Both the position numbers and the translations under genes were made by a program. This document shows positions 17,445 to 26,162 of a stretch of 64,000 nt of DNA, piece by piece (the stretch's first letter is position 1; each line of letters opens with the position of its first letter). This stretch comes from Pseudomonadota bacterium (lineage in GTDB: Bacteria > Myxococcota > Myxococcia > Myxococcales > Myxococcaceae). The stretch spans positions 12,170 through 76,169 of the forward strand of contig JAFAAN010000159.1 in assembly GCA_023426545.1 (NCBI GenBank), written 5' to 3'. The notes below the pieces were generated by a model. It saw nothing but the letters and a program-made list of their open reading frames with translations. It did not search any database and was not told where the DNA came from.

Positions 17445-20444
17445 ATGAAGGTGCCCGAGACGACCATGGGCGCCGCGGTGGACCGCATGTCGCGGGCCCT
17501 GGAGCGGCTGTCGACAGCACCGTCCGTGTTGGCGGTGCTGGAGGAATTGCTTTGTCAGACCTCGGCGGCGCTGGGGGCCTCGGGCGCCTTCATCTGCTGG
17601 TGGAGCGGCGCGGGAGACTGGCGCACGCACACCACGGAGGGTGTCGACGCGCAGGCGGCGGCCGTCTGCGGGCAGCGGCTGCTGGAGCGGGCGCCCGGGC
17701 CGGGAGCGCCGCGGCAGCCCTCGGTGGTGATGGACCTGTCGCGAGACGCGCTGCTGGCGCCGGAGCCCGAGGCACGCCGCCGGCTGGCCGCGGTGTCGCT
17801 GCTGTCGCAGCCGCTCTTCTTCGCGTCCGGCCAGGGCGCGGCGGGCGTGCTGGGCGTGCTCTTCCGCGAGCCATGGCGTCCGGCGGAGGGGGAGCTCCAG
17901 CGCTTCGGCCTCTGCGTGAAGCTGGCGGTGCTGGCGCTGGAGCGCGAGCGCATGGCGGAGACGCTGCGCCACTCCGTGCTGGCCGCCCGGGCGGAGGCGG
18001 AGGAGGCGGAGGTGGCGCGGCTGCGGCGCTTCCAGGCGGTGACGGAGGCCTTCGGGCGGGCCCTCACGCGGGACGAGGTGGCGCGCGTGGTGCTGGACCA
18101 GGGCCTGCCCGCTGCGGGCGCGGTGGCGGGCATGGTGCACCTGGTGGAGCCGGACGGGACGGTGGCGCTGAAGGCGGCGGTGGGCCTGTCCGACGCGGAG
18201 CTGGCGCCGCTGCGGGTGCTGCCCGGGACGGGGGCGGGCCCCGTGGATGGAGCGCCTGACGCGCGGCTGGCGCTCCTGCGCGTGCTGTCCGGAACGGACC
18301 CCGTTGGCGAGGCGCCTGACACGCGGTGGGCTTCGCCGCTCGGGGTGGCGGAACCGGGCGACCTGGGCGCGGCGCCAGCGGGCGAGCCCCTCTGGTTGGA
18401 GACGGCGGCGGAGGCGCGCGATGCGCTGCCCTGGCTGGCGCCGCTGGTGTCGCCCGGGCCGCTGCGCGCGGTCGTGCTCCTCCCCCTTCAAGTGGAGGGA
18501 CAGGCCTTCGGGACGCTGTGCTTCGGCTTCCCCGAGGCGCGGCGCTTCTCGGCGCTGGAGCGGGCCTCCATCACCGGCCTGGGGCGCGAGTGTGGCCAGG
18601 CGCTGGAGCGCGCGCGCCTGTACGAGCGCGAGCGCTCGGCGCGGCTCCAGGCGGAGGCGGCCGGACAGCGCCTGCGGTTGCTGGCGGACGCGAGCGCGCT
18701 GGTGTCGGCCTCGCTGGACTGGGAGGAGACGGTGGCCGGCGTGGCGCGGCTGGCGCTGGGGCACTTCGCGGACGGCTGCGCGGTGGACTCGTACGAGGAC
18801 GGCGTGGTGCGCCGGCTGGCGGTGCTCTACGAGAACCCCGAGGTGGCGCCGCGTGGGCTGGAGCTGCTGCGCTTCGCCCCCGAGGAGGGTCGCCCCACGC
18901 TGCTGACGGAGGTGCTCGCCTCCGGCCGCCCCTGGATGATGGCCCGGCCCACCGAGGAGCCTGGGGACGCCGGCTCGCCCGCGGGCCGGCTGTACGCGGC
19001 GGCGCGTGAGCTGGGCGTGGGCTCGCTCATCCTGACGCCGCTGGTGGCGCGGCAGCGCACGCTGGGGGTGCTGACGTTCATGCGCGGCGCGTCCTCGCCG
19101 CCCTTCGACATCCCGGACCTGTCGCTGGCCGAGGAGCTGGCGGGGCGCGCGGCGCTGGCCATCGACAACGCGGACCTGTTCCGCAAGGCGCGCGCGGCGG
19201 AGGAGGAGAGCCGCCGCAGCGCGGCCCGGCTCCACGTCCTGGTGCAGGTCAGCCAGCTCATCGCGGAGGCGGGGCTCGACCTGCCCTCGGTGCTGGAGGT
19301 GCTGGTGCGCAAGGTGTCGGAGGCGCTGGGCGACGCGTGCGTGCTCCAACTGCTCTCCGAGGAGCGGACGCACCTGGACGTGGTGACGGTGCACCACCCG
19401 GACGCGGAGGCCCGCGAGGTGCTGGACGCGTCCATGCTGCGCGGCCCGGTGCGCGTGGGGGAGGGCCTGTCGGGCCGGGTGGCCGCCACGGGCCAGACGC
19501 TCTTCCTGCCGCGCCTGCACGCGGATGATTTGCGCGACGAGCGCGTGCCGGAGGGTCGGCTCTTCCTCCAGCGCTACGGGCCGCACAGCGTCATCATCGT
19601 CCCGCTGGGCGTGCGCGGCCGGGTGCTGGGCACGCTGGGCGTCATGCGCGAGGCGCAGGGCCGCGAGTACTCCGTGGAGGAGCGCGCGCTGCTGGAGAGC
19701 CTGGCGGTCCGCGCGGCGCTGGCCATCGAGGACGCGCGGCTGTACGGCGCGGCCACGCAGGCGGTGAAGGCGCGCGACGAGCTGCTGTCGGTGGCGGGGC
19801 ACGAGCTGAAGTCGCCGCTCAACGCGCTCCAGCTCCAGATTCACCTGCTGGCGCGCATGGCCCGCGACGCCGTGGCCTCCGACGGTCTGGCGGAGCGCGC
19901 GGAGCGGGCCGCGCGGGCGGGCCAGCGCCTGGGGCTGCTCATCGACGACCTGCTGGACGTCTCGCGCCTCAGCTCGGGGCGGCTGGGGCTGAAGCGCGAG
20001 GAGGTGGACCTCGCGGCGCTGACGCGCGAGCTGGTGCAGCGCATGTCCGAGGAGCTGGCGCTCGCGGGCAACGAGGTGCGGCTGGTGCTGGAGCGCCCGG
20101 TGGTGGGGCAGTGGGACCGCCTCCGACTGGAGCAGGTGCTGGTGAACCTGCTGTCCAACGCGGCGAAGTACGGCGCGGGCCGACCGGTGACGGTGTCGGT
20201 GGACGTGGTGGGGCGGCTGGCGCGGCTGGCCGTGCACGACGAGGGCATCGGCGTGGCGCCGGAGGAGCAGGAGCGCATCTTCGAGCAGTTCGGGCGCTCC
20301 GTGTCGGTGCAGCACTTCAAGGGCCTGGGGCTGGGCCTGTGGATTACCCGGCGCATCGTCGAGGCCCACGGCGGCACCATCCGCCTGTCGAGCGAGCCGG
20401 GCCGGGGCTCCACCTTCACCGTGGAGCTGCCCCTGCCGGCCTGA
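17445..20444 (+). CDS. Multi-GAF sensor histidine kinase
   Basis: The 999-residue protein has four GAF-like sensor domains (about 20-175, 200-390, 420-595, 615-770), then HisKA with phospho-acceptor His in VAGHELKSPLNAL at about 786. The HATPase domain follows: N box LVNLLSNAAKYG, G1 HDEGIGVAPEEQERIFEQF, G2 GLGLGLWITRRIVEAHGG. No transmembrane helices are seen, so it is probably a cytoplasmic sensor of small molecules or redox state. No receiver gene is adjacent, although the cyclase at 21538 carries a receiver domain. GAF2 contains an odd duplicated stretch (see findings). GGGGGGAG precedes the ATG. Confidence 0.93.
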   Translation: MKVPETTMGAAVDRMSRALERLSTAPSVLAVLEELLCQTSAALGASGAFICWWSGAGDWRTHTTEGVDAQAAAVCGQRLLERAPGPGAPRQPSVVMDLSRDALLAPEPEARRRLAAVSLLSQPLFFASGQGAAGVLGVLFREPWRPAEGELQRFGLCVKLAVLALERERMAETLRHSVLAARAEAEEAEVARLRRFQAVTEAFGRALTRDEVARVVLDQGLPAAGAVAGMVHLVEPDGTVALKAAVGLSDAELAPLRVLPGTGAGPVDGAPDARLALLRVLSGTDPVGEAPDTRWASPLGVAEPGDLGAAPAGEPLWLETAAEARDALPWLAPLVSPGPLRAVVLLPLQVEGQAFGTLCFGFPEARRFSALERASITGLGRECGQALERARLYERERSARLQAEAAGQRLRLLADASALVSASLDWEETVAGVARLALGHFADGCAVDSYEDGVVRRLAVLYENPEVAPRGLELLRFAPEEGRPTLLTEVLASGRPWMMARPTEEPGDAGSPAGRLYAAARELGVGSLILTPLVARQRTLGVLTFMRGASSPPFDIPDLSLAEELAGRAALAIDNADLFRKARAAEEESRRSAARLHVLVQVSQLIAEAGLDLPSVLEVLVRKVSEALGDACVLQLLSEERTHLDVVTVHHPDAEAREVLDASMLRGPVRVGEGLSGRVAATGQTLFLPRLHADDLRDERVPEGRLFLQRYGPHSVIIVPLGVRGRVLGTLGVMREAQGREYSVEERALLESLAVRAALAIEDARLYGAATQAVKARDELLSVAGHELKSPLNALQLQIHLLARMARDAVASDGLAERAERAARAGQRLGLLIDDLLDVSRLSSGRLGLKREEVDLAALTRELVQRMSEELALAGNEVRLVLERPVVGQWDRLRLEQVLVNLLSNAAKYGAGRPVTVSVDVVGRLARLAVHDEGIGVAPEEQERIFEQFGRSVSVQHFKGLGLGLWITRRIVEAHGGTIRLSSEPGRGSTFTVELPLPA

Positions 20445-20485
20445 GCGCCTGGACAGCCCGCGGGGCCTGCGCTCTGTTCCCGTGG

Positions 20486-21490
20486 ATGACGCGCGCCTTC
20501 CTCCGACTCGTCCTGGTCGCCGCCGTGCTGGGCGGACTCGCTCCCGCCTGCCGCCATGGGCCGGAGCTGAACCCCGCGCTCGACGCGGACGGCGACGGCA
20601 TCCCCAACGGCGAGGACGCCTGCCCCACGGTGCGCGGGCTGGCGCGGCTCCAGGGCTGCCCGGTGCGGGACACGGACGGGGACGGCGTGGAGGACGCGCT
20701 CGACAAGTGCCCGCGCCACGCGGGCCCGGCCTCGCGCGACGGCTGCCCCTTTCGCGACACGGACGAGGACGGCGTGGAGGACGCGAAGGACCTCTGTCCC
20801 CGCGTTCCCGGCCCGCTGGAGCGCCAGGGCTGTCCCATCGACGACCCGGACCGGGACGGCGTGGAGGGCGCGGCGGACAAGTGCCCGGATGAGCCCGGCC
20901 CGGCCTCGCGCGACGGCTGCCCGCTGCGCGACGCGGATGGGGACGGCGTGCCGGACGAGGAGGACGCGTGCCCGGATGAAGAAGGGCTCCCGTCGCTGCG
21001 CGGGTGCCCGGAGCGGGACGTGGACGGGGACGGCGTGCCGGACCACCGCGACAACTGTCCGCGCGAGCGGGGCGCGGCGGACAACCAGGGCTGCGCCGCC
21101 ACGCGGAAGCAGCTCGTCATCATCCGCCCGGACCGGCTGGAGCTGCTGGAGCGCATCGCCTTCGCGCCCGGCCGCGCCACGCTCCTGCCGCGCTCCCACC
21201 CGGTGCTCGACAACGTGGCCCAGGTGCTGCTGGCGCACCCGCGGCTCGGGGTCATCGCCATCGAGGGCCATACCGACAACCGCGGCGACCCGGACGTGCA
21301 GCGCGAGGTGACGCGGGCCCGCGCGGAGGCCGTGCGCGACTATCTGGTGGAGCAGGGCGTCCCGCCGGACCGCCTGGAGGCGTGGGGCTTTGGCCCCGAC
21401 AAGCCCGTCGGCACGAACGAGACGTCGCAGGGCCGCGAGGCCAACCGGCGCATGGAGCTGCGAATCGTGGCGCCGCGCGCCCGGCCGTGA
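20486..21490 (+). CDS. OmpA-family lipoprotein with six thrombospondin type 3 calcium repeats
   Basis: The 334-residue protein has a signal with a possible lipobox (LAPAC, about residue 22). Six DxDxDG-type repeats follow (about 30-205, each with a Cys pair such as DGVEDALDKCP...GC), which should bind Ca2+ and form a stiff rod. The OmpA C-domain (about 225-330) carries EGHTDNRGD and the NRRMEL ending that grips peptidoglycan. The likely role is linking outer membrane and cell wall. The ribosome site is weak. The start is about 40 bp after the histidine kinase stop, so co-transcription is possible. Confidence 0.9.
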   Translation: MTRAFLRLVLVAAVLGGLAPACRHGPELNPALDADGDGIPNGEDACPTVRGLARLQGCPVRDTDGDGVEDALDKCPRHAGPASRDGCPFRDTDEDGVEDAKDLCPRVPGPLERQGCPIDDPDRDGVEGAADKCPDEPGPASRDGCPLRDADGDGVPDEEDACPDEEGLPSLRGCPERDVDGDGVPDHRDNCPRERGAADNQGCAATRKQLVIIRPDRLELLERIAFAPGRATLLPRSHPVLDNVAQVLLAHPRLGVIAIEGHTDNRGDPDVQREVTRARAEAVRDYLVEQGVPPDRLEAWGFGPDKPVGTNETSQGREANRRMELRIVAPRARP

Positions 21491-21537
21491 CGCCCGGGCT
21501 CCCCGCGCATGGGGGCCGTGGGGTACGCTCGCCCACC

Positions 21538-22998
21538 ATGAGTGCTTCCAGCCCCTTGTTTGGTGATCTGCTGCTCAAGCTGGGCATCGTCTCGCCCGGT
21601 CAGGTGCAGGAGGCGCTCGCCCTCCAGGCCCTCACCGGGCAGCGCGTGGGCGAGGCCCTCATTTCGCTGGGCTACGTCACGCGGGAGCAGATCCAGGACG
21701 CGCTGGGCGAGGCGCTGGGGCTGCACCACGACACGAGCCCGCTGCAGCCCGCGCTGGGGGAGCTGCTGGTGGGCCTCAAGTACGTGACGCTGGCGCAGCT
21801 CGACGAGGCGCTCGCGCGTCAGCGCCGCGACGGCCGCAAGCTCGGCGAAATCCTCGTGGAGCTGGGCCACTGCACCTACAAGCAGATTTACGAGGCGCTG
21901 GGGCTGCAGAACCGCATCGCCGGGCGCCAGGACCTGCCGCGCCCGGCCTCGGACGGACGCCGCCGCGTGGTGGTGGTGGACGACAGCCCGCTGGCGTGCG
22001 CCTTCGTGCAGGAGGGGTTGGTGGCCCTGGGCTACGAGGTCCTCTGCTTCCAGGACCCCTTCGAGGCCCTGGAGAGCATGAGCCGCCTCCAGCCGGTCAT
22101 CGTCCTCAGCGACCTGGAGATGCCGGGCCTGGACGGCGTGGAGCTGTGCCACCGCCTGAAGGAGGGCCCCAGCCACGCGGTGCCCGTCATCATCCTCACC
22201 GCCAACGACGTGGAGGCGGAGCGCGTGCGCGGCCTGCGCGCCGGCGCGGACGACTACGTCAACAAGTCCGCCTCCATGGACGAGCTGGCCGCGCGCATCG
22301 AGAGCGTGGTGCGCCGCACCGGCGAGACGGAGCGCATGCGCAAGCTGTTCGCGCGCTACACCTCCGACGCCGTGGTGGAGGAGATTCTCAAGAGCGCGGA
22401 CGCGGTGGTGCTCACCGGAGAGAAGCGCGAGGTGACGCTGCTGTTCGCGGACATCCGCAACTTCACCGGCCTGGCGGACAGCCTGCCGCCGGAGCAGGTG
22501 GTGGGGGTGCTCAACCAGGTGCTCGGGCGGATGTCGGACGCGGTGCTCACGTGTGGCGGCACGCTGGACAAGTTCCTCGGGGACGGGCTGATGGCCGTGT
22601 TCGGCGCGCCGGTGGCCCGCCCGGATGATGCGCTGCGTGCGCTGCAGTGCTCGAAGATGATGATGGACGCGCTGACGGACCTGCGCATCGAGGCGGAGGC
22701 GGAGTGGGCCGCCAACGGGCGCGAGGGCCAGCCGCTGGTGCTGGAGCTGGGCATCGGCATCAACTCGGGTGTGGTGGTGGCGGGCAACATCGGTAGCACG
22801 GTGCGCGCCGAGTACACGTGCATCGGGGACGCGGTGAACGTGGCCGCGCGGCTGTGCGCGCTGGCGGGCCCGGGGGAAATCCTCGTGGGTGAGCGCACAC
22901 GCGAGCTGGTGGACGCCAACGAGACGGCCTTCGAGGACCTCCCCCCCGTGCGCCTGAAGGGCAAGCAGCAGCCCGTTCCGTTGTTCCGCGCGCTCTGA
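21538..22998 (+). CDS. MshEN(x2)-receiver-class III nucleotide cyclase
   Basis: The 486-residue protein has three modules. Residues about 5-125 contain two MshEN-like units with the L-G-x-x-L...G...Q...AL...Q...G..LGE.L pattern (LFGDLLLKLGIVSPGQVQEALALQ and GRKLGEILVELGHCTYKQIYEAL), the fold that binds c-di-GMP in GspE/MshE ATPases. Residues about 142-255 are a receiver with DD near 147 and phospho-Asp D192 (LSDLEMPG). Residues about 275-470 are a class III cyclase with metal Asp D305 (LFADIRNFTG) and D349 (FLGDGLMAVFGAP). Lys in LDKFLGD and Asp in CIGDAVNVAARL favour ATP, hence cAMP. It may convert a phosphorelay and c-di-GMP input into cAMP; inference. Starts 47 bp after the OmpA gene. Confidence 0.88.
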   Translation: MSASSPLFGDLLLKLGIVSPGQVQEALALQALTGQRVGEALISLGYVTREQIQDALGEALGLHHDTSPLQPALGELLVGLKYVTLAQLDEALARQRRDGRKLGEILVELGHCTYKQIYEALGLQNRIAGRQDLPRPASDGRRRVVVVDDSPLACAFVQEGLVALGYEVLCFQDPFEALESMSRLQPVIVLSDLEMPGLDGVELCHRLKEGPSHAVPVIILTANDVEAERVRGLRAGADDYVNKSASMDELAARIESVVRRTGETERMRKLFARYTSDAVVEEILKSADAVVLTGEKREVTLLFADIRNFTGLADSLPPEQVVGVLNQVLGRMSDAVLTCGGTLDKFLGDGLMAVFGAPVARPDDALRALQCSKMMMDALTDLRIEAEAEWAANGREGQPLVLELGIGINSGVVVAGNIGSTVRAEYTCIGDAVNVAARLCALAGPGEILVGERTRELVDANETAFEDLPPVRLKGKQQPVPLFRAL

Positions 22999-23051
22999 GT
23001 GTGTGCAGTCCGGGCGCGCCTCCCGGGCCAAAAGCGGCTATAGGAAGAGTC

Positions 23052-23468
23052 ATGAGAGCCTCTTCCGATGGAGAGCCCCCTCCCTCCCGCCGTTCTCCCG
23101 TGTTGTGGGTGGGGTTCGTCTTCGCGCTGGGCTTGCTCGGGACCGTCCTCGTGGGCGCGCTGAACGGCTCCAAGGCGCTGTACGTCGACCGCATCCACCA
23201 GGACTTCACGGTGCTCGAAGAGGCCCTGATGCGTTACCGGGCGGACCAGGGCAGCCTGCCGGAAGAGGCGGACCTCGAGGAGCTGCTGGTGCCGGCGTAC
23301 CTGCAGTCCCTGCCGCTGGACCCGTGGGGCCGGGCGTACCGCTACACCAGCAACGGGGAGCAGGTGTTCCTCGCCACCTTCGGCAAGAGCGATGACCGCG
23401 GCGGCGCGGGCGAGGAGCAGGACCACACCAACCACGACGGGCACCTCGCGCCGAAGGTGGCGCGCTAG
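23052..23468 (+). CDS. GspG-like type II secretion pseudopilin domain protein
   Basis: The 138-residue protein has one transmembrane helix (about 17-40, VLWVGFVFALGLLGTVLVGAL), then a helix (DRIHQDFTVLEEALMRYRADQGSLP) and the T2SSG C-terminal pattern PLDPWGRAYRYT...FATFGKSDDRGG. The usual prepilin peptidase site (G before FTLIE) is absent, so it may stay membrane-anchored rather than enter a pilus. No other secretion gene is near. A short gap of about 50 bp follows the cyclase gene. Confidence 0.8.
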   Translation: MRASSDGEPPPSRRSPVLWVGFVFALGLLGTVLVGALNGSKALYVDRIHQDFTVLEEALMRYRADQGSLPEEADLEELLVPAYLQSLPLDPWGRAYRYTSNGEQVFLATFGKSDDRGGAGEEQDHTNHDGHLAPKVAR

Positions 23469-23648
23469 CGAGCGCCGGAAGCTCGCGGGCGGGCGGGCGC
23501 CAGTGCCTGTGTCCGCCCCCCGGGCCTGCGGACGTGTCGTGAGCCGGGCCCCGGGGCGAGCCAGCGTGGCGCGGGCTCCCGCGTCCGGAGATGGCCATGG
23601 TCACTTTTCCTTCACAGGGAAGGGCATTCCCGAACCTGGAGGGCGGCC

Positions 23649-25010
23649 ATGGCCATCGTCTGCGTCACCAACCTGTCCCCTGAGTCCCTGGCGGCGGCCC
23701 ACGTAGCGGCGGCCGTGGCGGGGCGCCTGCAGGAGCCGCTGCTGCTCCTGGGCGTCGCGGAGGGAGATGTCTTCTTCGAAGAGGGCCTGGGCACGGTGTC
23801 CCTCACCCAGCAGCACCTGGAGTCGGAGGCCGCGCGCCTGGAGCCGCTCGCGCGGGTGGTGCGCTACCGGCTACAGGCGGGCACCTCCGCGGATGAGGTG
23901 CTGAGCGACGAGGAGTGCCGCCGCGCGCGCTGGATTGTGGTGGCGGCCTCCGGCTGGCGCACCCCGGCGTGGCGGCGGGCCACGGTGCCGGAGCGCCTGT
24001 CGCGGTACGGCTGCGCCCCGGTGCTGGCCGTACGCAGCGACACGGCGTTGGCGGACTGGGCACGCGGGCGGAGGCGGCTGCTGGTGCTGGTCGGCGTGGA
24101 CCCGGGCTCGTCCACCACCGGCGCGGCGGTGGCCTTCCTGCGCGAGCTGCGCCGGGTGGGCCCGTGCGACGTGCTGGCCACCTACGTGTGCTCGCCCATG
24201 GATGAGCGCGAGCGCCTGGGCATCCACAACCCCGTCCACGTGGAGCTGCTGGAGCCATATCTCCAGGACATGGAGGTGCTGGACCCGATGGTGGAGCGCG
24301 TGCTGAAGCGCGAGGTGCGCGAGCAGGTGGGGGAGCTGGTGGGCGAGGGCAGCGTGGAGGTGGTGCTGGAGCCCGGCTTCGGCCGCCCGGCGGACCACCT
24401 GATGCACGTGGCGCACACGCGCGGCGTGGACCTGATGGTGGTGGGCACGCACCAGCGCAGCGGGGTGAAGCGGCTGTGGCACGGCTCTGTGTCCGCGGGC
24501 GTGCTGCGGCACGCGGCGCAGTCGGTGGTGTGCGTGCCCTCCCTGGTGCAGACGCTCAGGACGGGCCAGCCGCCCCGCAGCGTGCTGGTGCCGGTGGACT
24601 TCTCCGAGGCCAGCGCGAAGGCGATTTCCCAGGCGCGCATGTTGGTAGGGCCCGGGGGGCGCGTCCATCTGCTGCACGTCCACCGTCGCCGGCTGGAGGA
24701 CCGCGGCTTCGTGGACCACTACGGCGTGCTGCCCGAGCCTCCGCGTGAGCGTGACCAGGTGCTCCAGCGGCTGTGGGCGCTGGTGCCGCGCGACGAGAGC
24801 GCGCAGACGGTGCGTTGGAGCGTGGAGGGCGTCACCGGAGAGGACGTGACGCTGGCCATCTGCCAGGCCACGGAGCGCGAGGGCGTGGACCTGGTGTGCC
24901 TGGGGACGTCCCTGGAGCCCTCGCGCTCGCGGGACGCGCTGGAGGGCGAGGTGGCCCACGAGCTGGTGGCCCGCTGCCGCCGGCCCGTCATGGTGGTGCC
25001 ATCGGCCTGA
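23649..25010 (+). CDS. Protein with three universal-stress (UspA) domains
   Basis: The 453-residue protein holds three Usp-like alpha/beta units at about 1-130, 138-295 and 310-453. Unit 2 has VDLMVVGTHQRSGVKRLWHGSVSAGVLRHAAQSVVCVP, a close match to the ATP-binding G-2x-G-9x-G(S/T) signature. Unit 3 starts SVLVPVDFSEASAKAI and ends CRRPVMVVPSA. Unit 1 is more diverged (RWIVVAASGW). Two-domain forms are common; three in one chain is unusual. Probably a cytoplasmic stress or energy-state protein. Not linked to a recognisable operon. Confidence 0.85.
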   Translation: MAIVCVTNLSPESLAAAHVAAAVAGRLQEPLLLLGVAEGDVFFEEGLGTVSLTQQHLESEAARLEPLARVVRYRLQAGTSADEVLSDEECRRARWIVVAASGWRTPAWRRATVPERLSRYGCAPVLAVRSDTALADWARGRRRLLVLVGVDPGSSTTGAAVAFLRELRRVGPCDVLATYVCSPMDERERLGIHNPVHVELLEPYLQDMEVLDPMVERVLKREVREQVGELVGEGSVEVVLEPGFGRPADHLMHVAHTRGVDLMVVGTHQRSGVKRLWHGSVSAGVLRHAAQSVVCVPSLVQTLRTGQPPRSVLVPVDFSEASAKAISQARMLVGPGGRVHLLHVHRRRLEDRGFVDHYGVLPEPPRERDQVLQRLWALVPRDESAQTVRWSVEGVTGEDVTLAICQATEREGVDLVCLGTSLEPSRSRDALEGEVAHELVARCRRPVMVVPSA

Positions 25011-25182
25011 GGTCCGAGGGCTCTGTCTCCATGTCGACAGGAATCCCTTTCATCACCTGAAAGCAATGCCAGGTGGCCCCGGCTCCGACGCGCCCGATGG
25101 GGCACCTGCGCCGTTGAAGTCAGGACCCTGTGAGGCATTAGAATCCTGAAACCACGTTTTTCCAGGCGCAGGGGGGCTGCCG

Positions 25183-25773
25183 GTGACATCGAAGGGTTAT
25201 CGCGAAGTAGAGCTCGTCTGTAATCGTTCCTCGCTGCTCCTCCATGGAGGCACGGAGGAGGAGCGGCGAGGCTGGGCGAAGGAGGCCGCGCACAACTTCG
25301 ACGTGGAGTTGGTGGAGGTGCGGAGCGCTGCGGAGCTGCCGCAGGCGCTCCGGCAACCCAACGGGGTGGTGTTCATCGCGGATGTGGCGCGGCTGGGCCG
25401 GGACGCGCAGTTCCTGCTGCTGCGGTGTCTGCAGACGCAGGAGGAGCGGCCGAAGCTGGTGCTGGGCGTCTCGGGCTCGGCGGACGCGGCGCTGGCGCGA
25501 GGGATGCTGCGCGAAGACCTGCACTACCGCCTGCACCTGGCCCAGGTGGACCTGCAGAAGGAAGGGCTGCGCGACGTGCTGAAGCGCCGCTGGGCACAGC
25601 AGGCGGAGCAGCTCGCGATGAAGGCCGCCGCGGCGCGGGCCGCGGAGGAGCAGGCTCGCGTGGCGGCTGCCGAGCGGCGCCCCGGCACGGTGACGCGCAT
25701 CGCGCCACGCGCGAAGAGCATGGGCGCCGCCGCCGCGCACACCCAGGTGGTGTCGAGGAACGCGGCCCGTTGA
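25183..25773 (+). CDS. Degenerate sigma54-interaction AAA domain protein without Walker A
   Basis: The 196-residue protein starts at GTG behind GGGGGG. Residues about 10-140 resemble the sigma54 activator AAA+ core: SLLLHGGTEEERRGWAKEAA in place of the P-loop, GVVFIADVARLGRDAQFLLLRCL in place of the Walker B helix, and REDLHYRLHLAQVDLQKEGLRDVLKRR, which follows the FREDLYYRL segment of activators. GKT and the Walker B Asp-Glu pair are missing, so ATP hydrolysis is unlikely. The C-terminal 60 residues are Ala/Arg-rich with no HTH seen. It may be a binding partner of activators or a decayed one. Confidence 0.7.
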   Translation: MTSKGYREVELVCNRSSLLLHGGTEEERRGWAKEAAHNFDVELVEVRSAAELPQALRQPNGVVFIADVARLGRDAQFLLLRCLQTQEERPKLVLGVSGSADAALARGMLREDLHYRLHLAQVDLQKEGLRDVLKRRWAQQAEQLAMKAAAARAAEEQARVAAAERRPGTVTRIAPRAKSMGAAAAHTQVVSRNAAR

Positions 25774-25900
25774 GCGAGGCCCCCGGCACGGAGCGCTCCG
25801 TGCCTCGCGGGGCCGGTTCGCGAAGGTGCCTGCCACCTCGGCGTGTCGCGGCGTGAGGCCAGGCAAGCCCCGGCACGGTGGGACTCCCCTCCCTGCCGGG

Positions 25901-26162
25901 CGAAGCTCCCGAGCCTGGATTCAGCGCAGGCTCTGCTGCCCAGGGCAGCGGGCGGGGGCGTGCAAGGCGACGTGTCCTGCACGGCGAAGCTCCCACGCCT
26001 GAACTTGGCGCAGGCTCTGCTGCCCAGGGCAGCGGGCGGGGTCGTGCAAGGCGACGTGTCCTGTACGGCGAAGCTCCCACGCCTGAACTCGGCGCAGGCT
26101 CTGCTGCCCAGGGCAGCGGGCGGGGGCGTGCAAGGCCACCGCCCAAGCTCCCGAGCCTGGAG
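25901..26162. repeat. 84-bp direct tandem repeat, three copies plus a partial fourth
   Basis: Units begin at 25901, 25985 and 26069 and are nearly identical. A shorter diverged copy begins near 26144 and runs up to the stop codon of the next gene. Each unit contains the hairpin GCTGCCC-A-GGGCAGC (25935-25949, 26019-26033, 26103-26117). The array sits between two convergent genes. 84 bp is 28 codons, but the frames through it on either strand have no start signals and odd composition. Confidence 0.9.

Noticed and set aside
17127..20369. A 1,080-codon minus-strand frame opposite the histidine kinase
   Set aside because: Low-complexity His/Gln/Arg composition and complete overlap with a well-defined GAF/HisKA/HATPase protein.
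25901..26162. Tandem repeat considered as a CRISPR array
   Set aside because: Units are 84 bp and directly adjacent, with no unique spacers of constant length; no cas genes are present.
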